From CPC320 sp002684375 (GTDB taxonomy: Bacteria; Pseudomonadota; Alphaproteobacteria; Rhodobacterales; Rhodobacteraceae), in contig CBFIHZ010000008.1 of assembly GCA_965662545.1 (NCBI GenBank), positions 1 through 64,000 of the forward strand: a DNA stretch of 64,000 nucleotides, written 5' to 3'. A program made the translations under genes and the position numbers. Below, piece by piece: positions 33,670 to 43,159 of the stretch (its first letter is position 1; every line of letters starts with the position of its first letter). The notes beneath the pieces are model-generated. The model searched no databases. It saw only the letters and a list, made by a program, of their open reading frames with translations, and was not told where the DNA came from.

Positions 33670-34590
33670 TTGCAATCCACCTTAGAGAGATCGGTCAAGT
33701 TTACTGGCATTGGCTTGCATTCGGCTTCGCCTGTGACTTTGGTCATTCATCCAGCCGACGTTGGGTTTGGTCTGCAGATCAGACGAACTGACGTGAAAGA
33801 AGGTGGCGCCGGTTTCGCTGCCCATTGGACCTGTGTGTCCCACTCGCCTTTGTGCACACGTTTGGTCAACGACGAAGGTGTATCGATCTCAACCGTTGAA
33901 CATGTCATGGCCGCGCTTGCGGGTTGTGGTGTTCACAATGCGTTAATTGAATTGAACGGACCGGAAGCGCCGATTTTGGATGGAAGCGCCGTACCGTTTG
34001 TGCAAGAGATTTTAGCCGCTGGTGTAAAGCCCCAAAACGTGCCGGTCACCGTGTTTAAAGTGCTTAAGTCGGTAGAATTTCATTGTGATGATGGTTGGGC
34101 GCGCCTTGCGCCTGCAGACACATTGCAAATGGATTTTCATATCGAATTCGAGGATGCTGCTATCGGCATTCAAAGTAAAAAGCTGAACTTGGCAAATGGC
34201 GCGTTTGTGCGTGAACTTTGTGACAGCCGCACTTTTTGTCGCCAATCGGATGTCGATACTATGCGCGCCAACGGCCTTGCTCTGGGTGGTACTTTGCACA
34301 ATGCCGTGGTGGTTGATGGTGAAAGCGTTCTGAACCCTGGTGGTATGCGGTACAGCGATGAGCCAGTTCGTCATAAAATGCTGGATGCACTGGGGGACCT
34401 TGCCTTGGCAGGTGCGCCAATCATCGGTCATTATACCGGGTTTCGCGCCGGTCACGAGATTACGAATAATTTGCTGCGGGAATTATTCAGCGTGCCGGGT
34501 GCTGTTGAACAGGTTCAGTGCACCCCTGATATGCTGGCCTGCCTTCCGGGCGTAGGTGTCACCGAGCAGGAAATCCCAAAATCCGCGTGA
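33670..34590 (+). CDS. lpxC: UDP-3-O-acyl-GlcNAc deacetylase LpxC
   Basis: 306 residues from TTG 33670 (reads M-QSTLERSVKFTGIGLHS, like family N-termini, with GCGAGG 6 nt upstream). An in-frame GTG at 33649 gives 313 residues and cannot be excluded. Zinc and catalytic motifs: ISTVEHVMAALAG, HKMLDALGDLALAG, and GFRAGHEITNNLL. First committed step of lipid A synthesis, so the cell has an LPS outer membrane. Commonly follows ftsZ in proteobacteria. Confidence 0.96.
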   Translation: MQSTLERSVKFTGIGLHSASPVTLVIHPADVGFGLQIRRTDVKEGGAGFAAHWTCVSHSPLCTRLVNDEGVSISTVEHVMAALAGCGVHNALIELNGPEAPILDGSAVPFVQEILAAGVKPQNVPVTVFKVLKSVEFHCDDGWARLAPADTLQMDFHIEFEDAAIGIQSKKLNLANGAFVRELCDSRTFCRQSDVDTMRANGLALGGTLHNAVVVDGESVLNPGGMRYSDEPVRHKMLDALGDLALAGAPIIGHYTGFRAGHEITNNLLRELFSVPGAVEQVQCTPDMLACLPGVGVTEQEIPKSA

Positions 34591-34691
34591 ATTGATCCGC
34601 AATTCGTCCTATGAACTTTTGCACCGTAACTATCTATGCTAAAGCAAAAACAAGCGCATAAATTGGCGTGTTTAAGGTGGGGTGAATTGGC

Positions 34692-35552
34692 ATGAACGGA
34701 CGCTGTGCACGAGGCCGGATGATAGGCATTGGTCTCGCTTTGTGTATGCTAATAGGGTGTGGTAACGGTTCAAACGTAAAAGGTGATCTTGGGATTAACG
34801 GTTTGCCGATTGAAAAGTTTTCGGCCCTGCAGATCTACACGCGCGGCGAATTCGAATTGGAGAGCGAACGCCCCAAGAAAGCGGCCAGATATTTTGCACA
34901 AATCGAAAGATTATACCCTTATTCTGAATGGGCCAAACGGGCCCTGATGATGCAGGCCTTCGCCCATCATCAGGCCAAAGAATATGATTTTAGTCGTGCG
35001 GTCGCACAGCGGTTTATCGATTTCTATCCGGCAGATGATGACGCTGCCTACGCACAGTTTCTTTTGGCTCTGAGCTATTATGACCAGATTGATGATGTCG
35101 GTCGCGACCAGCAATTGACCTATCAAGCCCTGCAGGAGTTGCGGACTTTGATCGAGCGCTATCCCGAAAGCGAATATGCGCGCTCTGCGATTTTAAAGTT
35201 TGACCTTGCCTTTGATAACTTGGCGGCAAAAGAAATGGAGGTGGGGCGCTATTATCTTAAGCGAGGGCATTTTTCGGCGGCAATCAATCGGTTCCGCGTG
35301 GTGATTGAGGACTTCCAAACCTCGACCTTTACCGCCGAGGCGCTGCACCGGTTGGTTGAGGCGTATTTGTCGCTGGGCCTGACCAATGAGGCGCAGACAG
35401 CCGGAGCGATCTTGGGCCATAATTATGTCGGAAGTGATTGGTATCTCGAAAGCTATAATCTGCTGACTGAGCGCGATCTTGAAATGGAGCCCTCGGGCGA
35501 CAGTTGGTTGCGTAAAATCTACCGGCAGGTCATTCGGGGTGGCTGGCTTTAA
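34692..35552 (+). CDS. bamD: outer membrane assembly lipoprotein BamD
   Basis: 286 residues with a lipoprotein signal peptide (lipobox LIGC, Cys near residue 23) and about five TPR-like repeats: ALQIYTRGEFELESERPKKAARYFAQIERLYP-type first repeat, then YDFSRAVAQRFIDFYP, ALQELRTLIERYPESEYA and AAINRFRVVIEDFQTSTF segments. BamD is the essential partner of BamA in inserting beta-barrel proteins. 27 nt before recN. Confidence 0.93.
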   Translation: MNGRCARGRMIGIGLALCMLIGCGNGSNVKGDLGINGLPIEKFSALQIYTRGEFELESERPKKAARYFAQIERLYPYSEWAKRALMMQAFAHHQAKEYDFSRAVAQRFIDFYPADDDAAYAQFLLALSYYDQIDDVGRDQQLTYQALQELRTLIERYPESEYARSAILKFDLAFDNLAAKEMEVGRYYLKRGHFSAAINRFRVVIEDFQTSTFTAEALHRLVEAYLSLGLTNEAQTAGAILGHNYVGSDWYLESYNLLTERDLEMEPSGDSWLRKIYRQVIRGGWL

Positions 35553-35579
35553 GCTTTAAAATGGGAAAGAGACCAGGCA

Positions 35580-37229
35580 ATGCTCAAGGCGCTTGATATT
35601 CGCGATATGCTGATTATCGATCGGTTGGAGGTGAGTTTTCAGCCGGGGCTAAATGTACTGACGGGTGAGACCGGCGCGGGAAAGTCGATATTACTGGATG
35701 CGCTCGGCTTTGTTTTAGGCTGGCGGGGGCGGGCCGAATTGGTGCGCCAAGGGGCTGAGCAAGGCGAGGTCGTGGCTGTCTTTGAATTGCCAAAACAGCA
35801 TCCCGTTCATGCTGTTTTGGCCAACATCGGCGTGCCGGCTGGAGCCGAATTAATTCTGCGTCGGATCAACAGCAAAGAGGGTCGCAAGACGGCTTGGGTA
35901 AACGACCGCCGATGCTCTGGCGAGGCGTTGCGGGCTCTGTCAGAACATTTGGTCGAATTGCATGGGCAGCATGACGACCGTGGGTTGCTGAACGCCCGCG
36001 GTCACCGGACTTTGCTGGATGAATATGGCGGCCACCAAAGACTTTTAAAGACGACAAAAGAAGCTTTTGCAGCTTGGTCTAAGGCGCAGTCAGATTTGGC
36101 AAACGCTCTGTCTGAGGCGGCCCTTATTCGCGAAGAAGAAGATTTTTTACGATATGCTCTGAAAGAGTTAGAAGCCTTGGCCGCAGCGCCGGGCGAAGAG
36201 GTCGAACTGGACGCGAAACGGCGAATGATGCAGGCGTCTGAACGGATCCGGGATGATGTAACGCGGGCCCATTCGGCGCTGACTAAAGAGGGTGCAGAGG
36301 GGCAGATAACGGATGCAGTGCAATGGCTGAATGGTGCCGCGGATGGCGCTGAGGGTCGGTTGGATGGTGCTTTGGGAGGGCTTTCTCGAGCTCTGACAGA
36401 GTTGGACGGCGCTGTGCAACAGATCGAGGCCTGTCTCGATGAGATGGCGTTCAACCCCTCTGATCTTGAGGATGCCGAAGAGCGACTGTTCGCGATACGT
36501 GGTTTGGCGCGCAAGCATCAGGTTTCACCGGATGCTGTGCCACAACTGGCGCAAGACTTGCGCACAAAACTTGATCGACTGGATCAAAGTGATGAAGATC
36601 TGGCTGACTTGCGGACAGTAGTGAACACCGCTGAGGCGACCTATGAAGCTGCGGCGCACCGTCTGACAGAGGCGCGAAAAACGGCCGCCGTGATGCTTGA
36701 TCAGGCGGTCATGGCCGAGCTTGCACCGCTCAAAATGGATAGGGCGGTCTTTGCCACAAGGGTCACGACAGCCACAACTGATAGTGCAGAGGGACGCGAT
36801 GTGGTGGCTTTTGAGGTGGCACCCAATCCGGGTGCCCCATCCGGCCCTTTGGCCAAAATTGCCTCCGGGGGCGAATTGAGCCGTTTTTTATTGGCACTCA
36901 AGGTCTGTCTGTCGGAAGCTGATGGTGGGCGGACGATAATTTTTGATGAAATTGACCGCGGGGTTGGCGGTGCCACAGCGGATGCCGTTGGCCGCCGTCT
37001 GAATGATCTGGCCCAGCAGGGACAAGTGCTGGTGGTGACCCACTCGCCACAAGTCGCCGCCTTGGGTCAGCACCATTGGCGGGTTGAAAAACATGTTGTT
37101 CAAGATGTGACCACTTCAACTGTAGTGCCGCTTGACGACGCGGCGCGGATCGATGAGATTGCGCGGATGCTGTCTGGTGATACCATCACAGACGAGGCGC
37201 GTGCGGCTGCACAGGCGCTGCTGCCATAG
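35580..37229 (+). CDS. recN: DNA repair protein RecN
   Basis: 549 residues, SMC-like. Walker A GETGAGKSI at 29-37, LVELHGQHDDRGLL (Q-loop region), a coiled-coil middle (about 150-370), ABC signature IASGGELSRFLLAL, and Walker B TIIFDEIDRGVGG with a C-terminal VVTHSPQVAALG. It acts in double-strand break repair. No LexA box is visible in the short gap to bamD, so any SOS control would lie further upstream. Confidence 0.97.
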   Translation: MLKALDIRDMLIIDRLEVSFQPGLNVLTGETGAGKSILLDALGFVLGWRGRAELVRQGAEQGEVVAVFELPKQHPVHAVLANIGVPAGAELILRRINSKEGRKTAWVNDRRCSGEALRALSEHLVELHGQHDDRGLLNARGHRTLLDEYGGHQRLLKTTKEAFAAWSKAQSDLANALSEAALIREEEDFLRYALKELEALAAAPGEEVELDAKRRMMQASERIRDDVTRAHSALTKEGAEGQITDAVQWLNGAADGAEGRLDGALGGLSRALTELDGAVQQIEACLDEMAFNPSDLEDAEERLFAIRGLARKHQVSPDAVPQLAQDLRTKLDRLDQSDEDLADLRTVVNTAEATYEAAAHRLTEARKTAAVMLDQAVMAELAPLKMDRAVFATRVTTATTDSAEGRDVVAFEVAPNPGAPSGPLAKIASGGELSRFLLALKVCLSEADGGRTIIFDEIDRGVGGATADAVGRRLNDLAQQGQVLVVTHSPQVAALGQHHWRVEKHVVQDVTTSTVVPLDDAARIDEIARMLSGDTITDEARAAAQALLP

Positions 37230-37286
37230 TGATAATTCTGCGTTGAGGGCTAAGCCCGTGCTGCCCGAGGGTGGTTTTGAAAATGT

Positions 37287-38657
37287 TCAGTTTTGCCGCA
37301 GTAATTTACCCGGATTCATGATGTCCTGAGGATCCAATGCGCGCTTGATACTGCTCATTACCGTCCATCCGTGACCGTGTTCTCGGGCCATATAGTCCAG
37401 TTTTCCAACTCCGATGCCATGCTCTCCGGTCGCGGTGCCGCCCATTTCAAGCGCGCGGGTGACCATGCGCTCGGAGAGATCTTTGGCGGTTTTCAAGTCG
37501 TCGGGCTTTTCGGGGTCGATCATAAGGATAGCATGGAAATTTCCGTCTCCGACATGACCCATAATGGGTCCGGCAATGCTCGATTGGTTAATCTCGGCGC
37601 TGGTCTGTTCCACCGCGTCGGCCAGTTTCGAGATCGGGACACATATATCTGTCACCATTGCCCCTGCTCCGGGGTGGGATGCCAGAACAGCGTAATACGC
37701 CGTATGCCGCATTTTCCAAAGCGCGCTGCGGTCTTCGGCCTGTGTGGCCCATTTGAAATCATGTGCGTCATGCTCGGCAACGATTAAACCAAAGGTTTCT
37801 GATTGCTCGGCAACCCCGGCCTCAGAGCCGTGAAACTCAACCAAAAGATGCGGCAGTTCTGGCAGGCCTGCGCTGGAATATTGGTTGACCGCCGCAACGG
37901 TTGCGGCGTCGATAAACTCGATCCGCGCCATCGGCAGCCCCATCTGGATGGTGTCAATAACTGCGGCCACCGCTTGGTTTATGGTGTCGAAACTGCACAC
38001 GCCGGCCGAGATGGCTTCGGGTTGGCCCTGCAGGCGCAGGGTCAGTTCGGTAATCAGCCCCAGCGTGCCTTCGGAGCCAACAAATAAACCGGTCAAATCA
38101 TAGCCGGAAGCAGTTTTTCGGGCCTCGGTGCCAGTGCGCACCACCGCGCCGTCGGCCATCACAACTTCTAGGCCCAGCACATTGTCGCGCATCGTGCCAT
38201 AGCGCACCGCTGTGGTGCCACTGGCTCGGGTGGCCGCCATACCACCGAGCGATGCGTTGGCGCCGGGATCAACTGGAAAAAACAGGCCGGTCGCGCGTAA
38301 TTCTTCATTCAACGCCTCGCGCGTCACCCCCGGTTGGATGCGCACGGTCATGTCCTGTGGCGACACTTCAAGTACGGCGGTCATGCGCGAGAAATCTACA
38401 GTGACACCACCGCGTACGGCCAGAGTATGCCCCTCAAGCGACGTGCCGGTGCCCCAACCGATTATCGGGCAACTATGTTGGTGGCAAATTTCGACAATGG
38501 CGCGTACTTCATCGGTGGAAGTGGGATAAGCGACGGCGTCGGGTGGGGTGGTGGCGAAGTGGCTTTCGGATTGGCCATGCAGGTTGCGATCTGAGATTGA
38601 CTGGTTCAGGCGGTCTCCTAAAAGCGCCTTTAACGTATCTATAGCATCTGAGATCAT
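37287..38657 (-). CDS. FAD-linked oxidase, D-lactate/glycolate dehydrogenase type
   Basis: 456 residues, full length for the GlcD/LDHD family. FAD-binding PCMH domain (PIIGWGTGTSLEGHTLAVRGGVTVDFSRM; FFPVDPGANASLGGMAATRASGT; GLFVGSEGTLGLITELTLRL) and C-terminal cap with MGHVGDGNFHAILM and GEHGIGVGKLDYM. It most resembles D-lactate dehydrogenase (cytochrome) proteins that oxidise a D-2-hydroxyacid to a 2-oxo acid and pass electrons to the respiratory chain; the substrate is not certain. Convergent with recN. Confidence 0.93.
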   Translation of the reverse strand: MISDAIDTLKALLGDRLNQSISDRNLHGQSESHFATTPPDAVAYPTSTDEVRAIVEICHQHSCPIIGWGTGTSLEGHTLAVRGGVTVDFSRMTAVLEVSPQDMTVRIQPGVTREALNEELRATGLFFPVDPGANASLGGMAATRASGTTAVRYGTMRDNVLGLEVVMADGAVVRTGTEARKTASGYDLTGLFVGSEGTLGLITELTLRLQGQPEAISAGVCSFDTINQAVAAVIDTIQMGLPMARIEFIDAATVAAVNQYSSAGLPELPHLLVEFHGSEAGVAEQSETFGLIVAEHDAHDFKWATQAEDRSALWKMRHTAYYAVLASHPGAGAMVTDICVPISKLADAVEQTSAEINQSSIAGPIMGHVGDGNFHAILMIDPEKPDDLKTAKDLSERMVTRALEMGGTATGEHGIGVGKLDYMAREHGHGWTVMSSIKRALDPQDIMNPGKLLRQN

Positions 38658-38942
38658 CTTATGCGCTCCTTTTAAAGTACAGCTTTAACAGATCACTGAT
38701 CGGAGGAAAGTCAGAAAAGCCTGCGGGAATACAAGAGTTGTAAGGGTTTACTGTGGCCGTTGCCGCTTGTTACACACATGGATTTTAAGGCTAGCGTACC
38801 CAATTTTGCCCATGGCCGTGTCCCCGAATGCAGGGTCTGAACTTTCGAGACGGCGCTGAAGATCGGCAAGATTTGCAAGGTAGAAACCGATCGGTTCACA
38901 AACTGTTGGTATTTTCAAACGCTCTAGGCCAAACCTTTTGTA
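38658..38942. other. gap with nothing recognised
   Basis: No supported gene, repeat or hairpin; presumably contains the promoter of the FAD-linked oxidase (minus strand). Confidence 0.4.
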
Positions 38943-39287
38943 TCAAATGCGTTCGACGGTCACCTGGTCAGAGGTTTGAAAGGTCACATGGTCTTTGATA
39001 GCTGCCAAAGCCTCTGTTGGGTTGGCATAGCCCGATGCCACATTTGCAAGTTTAGTGCTCTTGGTGATGATCGAGAAATAATGTGCAGTGCCTTTATGGT
39101 CGCAATGGCTGGTATGATTGCTGGGTTCCAGCAAGGCCATCGCGACATCGCGGCATGGAAAATAGATTTGTGGCGGCGCATTCTTCTCTGTCAGTTCAAG
39201 GGCTGTCGTGCTTTCTGCAAGAACCGCTCCACCGGCGCGCAGGGTCCACGTGCCACCGGCTTTGCGGAGTGTTATGGCATGATCCAT
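38943..39287 (-). CDS. DUF427 domain protein
   Basis: 114 residues from the ATG at 39287 (MDHAITLRKAGG; AGGAAAGGA upstream). Core of DUF427: PQIYFPCRDVAMALLEPSNHTSHCDHKGTAHYFSI, with conserved residues I-Y-F-P, R-x-D, T-x-C-P/D-x-K-G. The family is widespread and of unknown function; the fold is a small beta barrel. The reading frame extends to 39353 but that extension overlaps the next gene's end region. Neighbour pepP-like gene starts further upstream on the same strand. Confidence 0.9.
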   Translation of the reverse strand: MDHAITLRKAGGTWTLRAGGAVLAESTTALELTEKNAPPQIYFPCRDVAMALLEPSNHTSHCDHKGTAHYFSIITKSTKLANVASGYANPTEALAAIKDHVTFQTSDQVTVERI

Positions 39288-39339
39288 GACGTGTCCTTTC
39301 CTGTCTAAATTTTTTAAATAAATATGTAATACATTTGTC

Positions 39340-41130
39340 TTAAATTTCAGCACATGCCGCCTGCATCCACTGCCTTGCGGCAGGGCTTAGCTCTGCTGAA
39401 ACATGTTGATAACAGGTTTGATGATAGATGTTAAGCCAAGCTCTTTCCTGAGACGACAGCAGATCGGTCTCGATCAAACGGCGGTCAATCGGCACCCAAG
39501 TGAGGGTTTGAAAATTCAGCATATCTGACACGGTCTGGTTCGGCAATCGCGCTGCCTCGCACACCAAAATCAGGTTTTCAATTCGGATGCCAAAGGCGTC
39601 TTCTTTATAAAAACCGGGTTCATTTGACAGGATCATACCGGGCTTTAGAACCTGTCCAGAGGCACGCGAAAGACGCTGGGGTCCTTCGTGTACGCTGAGA
39701 AAACAGCCGACGCCATGCCCTGTGCCATGGGGATAATCCTGTCCTGCCATCCACAGCGGTAGGCGCGCTACCAGATCCAGATCGCGCCCAGACAACCCTG
39801 CCGGCCAGCGGATGCGTGACATCGCAATCATCCCTTGCAGAACCCGCGTAAAGCTGGACTTTTCGGCCTTACCGACTGCGCCGATGGCCACAGTGCGTGT
39901 GATGTCTGTGGTGCCGTCAAGGTATTGACCACCACTGTCAATCAATAAAAGATCGCCGGATTTAATCCTGCGATTGCTGTCTTCGGTGACGCGGTAATGG
40001 ATAATGGCGCCATTTGGGCCGGTGCCGCAGATGGTATCAAAACTGATATCCTGCAGGGCGCCTGTGGCTTGGCGAAACCCTTCAAGCGCGCGCACCACAT
40101 CTATTTCCGACAGCGTATCTGCGGGCTGCGCATCCAGCCAGGCCAAAAATTCGCACATGGCGCCTGCATCGCGCAGATGGGCGGCGGTTGTGCCGGCAAT
40201 CTCAACCGAGTTCTTACAGGCTTTTGGCAACACGCAGGGGTCTGCGCCATAACTCAGGCTACAACCGGCATCCCTCAATACGCTTTCAACGGCGCTGGGA
40301 CATGAGGTCGGATCGACCCGTACTACACCGGACAATGCCGAGAGGCCGGCGACCATTTTCGCCGGAGCGGTTACGGTGATACCTGCATCCAGCGTCAGGT
40401 CCGCCGTTGCCGAGGGCTCAATAAACAGCTGCACCGCGCCAGTTTTGTGCAGTACGGCAAAACACAGCGCGACGGGAACCCGTGGAATATCGCCGCCGCG
40501 GATGTTGAGCAGCCACGCGATACTATCGGTTTGACTGAGAAACACGCTATCATGGTCGGCCTGTGCAAGTTCAGCGCCACAGCGCGCACGTTTTGACGTG
40601 GCACTTTCGCCGGCATATTCTGCCGGATATGCACTGACAGCGCGGTTGGGCAGAGGGGGCTGATCGCCCCATATCCGGTCAATCAGATTGTGTGATATTG
40701 CGACAAGTTCAATGCGATTGCCTAGCTTATCGCGCAGCTTTTGCAGTTCTGCGATTGTATGCAGCCACGGATCAAACCCTATTTTACCCCCCTGCGGCAA
40801 TTGTGCCAACAGCCAGTCTGAGAGGTCAGTTTCGGGCCAGTCTACGGGGCTAAAACAACTGTCGACTTGTTGTTTGACCTGCACCCGATAGCGCCCGTCG
40901 ACAAACACGCCAGCGCAATCCATAAGCGCGGCGCAAAATCCGGCCGAGCCGGTAAAGCCGGTCAACCACGCAAGTCTTGCATCCCGTGCCGCGACGTACT
41001 CACCCTGATGGGCGTCGGCGCGTGGTACTATAAAGCCGTCCAGTGCCTCGGTGCGTAGCACGTCGCGCAGCTGTGCCAGCCGCATTGGTCCCTGTGAGGG
41101 ATCCGAGGGGGTGTCGAAGGTTTGGAACAT
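39340..41130 (-). CDS. aminopeptidase P family metallopeptidase (Xaa-Pro)
   Basis: 596 residues, the three-domain form found in eukaryotes and many alphaproteobacteria: two N-terminal creatinase-like domains, then a pita-bread catalytic domain. Metal and active-site segments: IHYRVTEDSNRRIKSGDLLLIDSGGQYLDGTTDITRT (two Asp ligands in IDSGGQY and TTDITR), YPHGTGHGVGCFLSVHEGP (His), and MILSNEPGFY (Glu), IRIENLILV (Glu). It removes an N-terminal residue before proline. Last motif near the C-terminal Trp-Leu-containing tail is typical. Confidence 0.95.
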   Translation of the reverse strand: MFQTFDTPSDPSQGPMRLAQLRDVLRTEALDGFIVPRADAHQGEYVAARDARLAWLTGFTGSAGFCAALMDCAGVFVDGRYRVQVKQQVDSCFSPVDWPETDLSDWLLAQLPQGGKIGFDPWLHTIAELQKLRDKLGNRIELVAISHNLIDRIWGDQPPLPNRAVSAYPAEYAGESATSKRARCGAELAQADHDSVFLSQTDSIAWLLNIRGGDIPRVPVALCFAVLHKTGAVQLFIEPSATADLTLDAGITVTAPAKMVAGLSALSGVVRVDPTSCPSAVESVLRDAGCSLSYGADPCVLPKACKNSVEIAGTTAAHLRDAGAMCEFLAWLDAQPADTLSEIDVVRALEGFRQATGALQDISFDTICGTGPNGAIIHYRVTEDSNRRIKSGDLLLIDSGGQYLDGTTDITRTVAIGAVGKAEKSSFTRVLQGMIAMSRIRWPAGLSGRDLDLVARLPLWMAGQDYPHGTGHGVGCFLSVHEGPQRLSRASGQVLKPGMILSNEPGFYKEDAFGIRIENLILVCEAARLPNQTVSDMLNFQTLTWVPIDRRLIETDLLSSQERAWLNIYHQTCYQHVSAELSPAARQWMQAACAEI

Positions 41131-41232
41131 AAAGCGTCCTCCGGTGTTACAATGTTTGATGCCGCCTGTCTGTGCGACGTCAGGGGTTTGTAATCTCGAC
41201 GCATCCGCTCAAGCCCGCAGCCAGTACAGGTG

Positions 41233-43089
41233 TTAGCGCCCTGCTCTGTTGCGCGTTCTTGGATTGCTGTCAAACAGGCAGGCCAATTGTTCGGTCATCG
41301 CGCCAGCCAGTTGTTCCACATCGGTGATTGTCACGGCGCGTTCATAATAGCGGGTGACATCATGGCCAATGCCAATCGCAATCAGTTCAACAGCACGTCT
41401 GCGTTCGACCATGTCGATCACATCGCGCAGATGCTTTTCCAGATAATTTGCAGGGTTGACTGACAACGTGCTGTCATCAACTGGGGCGCCGTCGGAGATC
41501 ACCATGAGGATTTTACGCGCCTCGGGGCGCGCAGTCATTCGCCGGTGCGCCCATTCCAGCGCTTCGCCGTCGATGTTTTCTTTCAGCAGCCCCTCTTTCA
41601 TCATCAATCCCAAATTGGGCCGCGCCCGCCGCCAAGGCGCATCGGCCGATTTATAGATGATGTGGCGCAGATCATTCAGTCGGCCGGGTTGTTGCGGGCG
41701 GCCTTCGTTCAGCCATGCTTCTCGGCTCTGGCCACCCTTCCAAGCCCGGGTGGTGAAGCCGAGAATTTCAACCTTGACGCTGCAGCGTTCCAGCGTACGC
41801 GCCAGCACATCCGCGCAGATCGCGGCAATGCTGATTGGCCGCCCCCGCATAGAACCGGAATTGTCCAGCAACAAGGTGACGCAGGTATCGCGAAATTCGG
41901 TGTCTTTTTCCACTTTAAACGACAGTGGCGTGGTCGGATTGGCAACCACACGCGCCAAGCGTCCAGCATCAAGAATACCTTCTTCTAGGTCGAACTCCCA
42001 ACTGCGGTTTTGTTGCGCCTGCAAGCGGCGCTGTAGTTTATTGGCCAATCGGCTCACAGCTCCCTTCAGCGGTTCCAGCTGTTGATCAAGATAATCGCGC
42101 AGCCGTTCCAATTCGACGGGGTCTGCCAAATCATCGGCGCGAATTTCTTCATCGAACCGGGTGTCGTAGACGGTATAGTTTGGATCTGCGTCCGAAATGG
42201 GCTGCGGTTGTGGCGGCTCAAGTGGGGCATCGCCCTCGGGCATATCGGTCTCATCGCCGAGTTCCTGATCGGCCATTTCATCCATGCTTACCTGCGCTTG
42301 GGCGGCATCCTGCTGATCTTCTTGGGTGTCTTCGGGACTGGCGTCCGAGTCTTCCTCCTGACTGTCATCCTGGCCAGTGCTGTCTGGATCTTCTTCCTCT
42401 TGGCCGTCGTCTTCGCTGTCGTCGTCCTGATCATCAAGTTGGTCCGGATCGTCGCCCAACTGGTCGCCATATCCCAGGTCACTGATGATTTGGCGGGCAA
42501 ATTTGGCAAATTCGGCTTGATCAGACAGCTTGCTGTCAAGATTTTTAAGCGTGTCACCGGCCTGATTTTCCATGAACTCCCGCCAGAGGTTCATTACGTT
42601 CTGTGCTCCGGCGGGCAGGTCACGGCCGGTTGCGAGATTGCGCACCAAATAGCCAGCAGCGACGGCCAGTGGCGCTTCCTGTGCGGTACTGATCTGCGCA
42701 TAGCCCTTGCGGTCGGCCTCGGCCGAGATCTTGGCGTCAATATTACCAGCGGTGCCGGGCATGTCGCGCGCGCCCATTGCCTCACACCGCGCGGTTTCCA
42801 TCGTCTCATAAATGTTGCGTGCAGTGTCACCTTGCGGCACATAGCGCTGATGCGTAGCCTCATTGTGATATCGCCGGTGCAGCGCCAAAGCGTCGGCGGT
42901 GCCACGGGCGATCAATACCTCGTCGCGGGTCATCCGGCGGCTGACCTGTGGCAGGCGCATGGTGTCCCCCGCCAAACCCGAGGGATCGACCGAATAGCTG
43001 ACAGAAAGATCGGGGTCATTGGCCATCACTTTGGTGGCCTCGGCGAGGGCTTTTTTGAACGGATCAGCGGGGTTGTCAGTGCTTTTCAT
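41233..43089 (-). CDS. cobT: cobaltochelatase subunit CobT
   Basis: 618 residues, normal for CobT. N-terminal helical part, a long acidic low-complexity region (about 215-310, rich in D, E, Q), and a C-terminal VWA domain with the MIDAS motif DNSGSMRG (D409). With CobS (AAA+) it forms the chaperone-like complex that works with CobN to insert cobalt into hydrogenobyrinate a,c-diamide in aerobic B12 synthesis. cobN is not in the window. Transcribed after cobS with a 70-nt gap. Confidence 0.96.
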   Translation of the reverse strand: MKSTDNPADPFKKALAEATKVMANDPDLSVSYSVDPSGLAGDTMRLPQVSRRMTRDEVLIARGTADALALHRRYHNEATHQRYVPQGDTARNIYETMETARCEAMGARDMPGTAGNIDAKISAEADRKGYAQISTAQEAPLAVAAGYLVRNLATGRDLPAGAQNVMNLWREFMENQAGDTLKNLDSKLSDQAEFAKFARQIISDLGYGDQLGDDPDQLDDQDDDSEDDGQEEEDPDSTGQDDSQEEDSDASPEDTQEDQQDAAQAQVSMDEMADQELGDETDMPEGDAPLEPPQPQPISDADPNYTVYDTRFDEEIRADDLADPVELERLRDYLDQQLEPLKGAVSRLANKLQRRLQAQQNRSWEFDLEEGILDAGRLARVVANPTTPLSFKVEKDTEFRDTCVTLLLDNSGSMRGRPISIAAICADVLARTLERCSVKVEILGFTTRAWKGGQSREAWLNEGRPQQPGRLNDLRHIIYKSADAPWRRARPNLGLMMKEGLLKENIDGEALEWAHRRMTARPEARKILMVISDGAPVDDSTLSVNPANYLEKHLRDVIDMVERRRAVELIAIGIGHDVTRYYERAVTITDVEQLAGAMTEQLACLFDSNPRTRNRAGR

Positions 43090-43159
43090 CGGTTCATTCT
43101 ATTGTCTTCAGTCGGGGTGCCTGCCCCGGCTACTCCGAGGCGAGGCTGCTTTGGTCCGG

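Noticed and set aside
35553..35579. Possible LexA box before recN
   Set aside because: No GAAC-N7-GAAC or reverse form is present in the gap.
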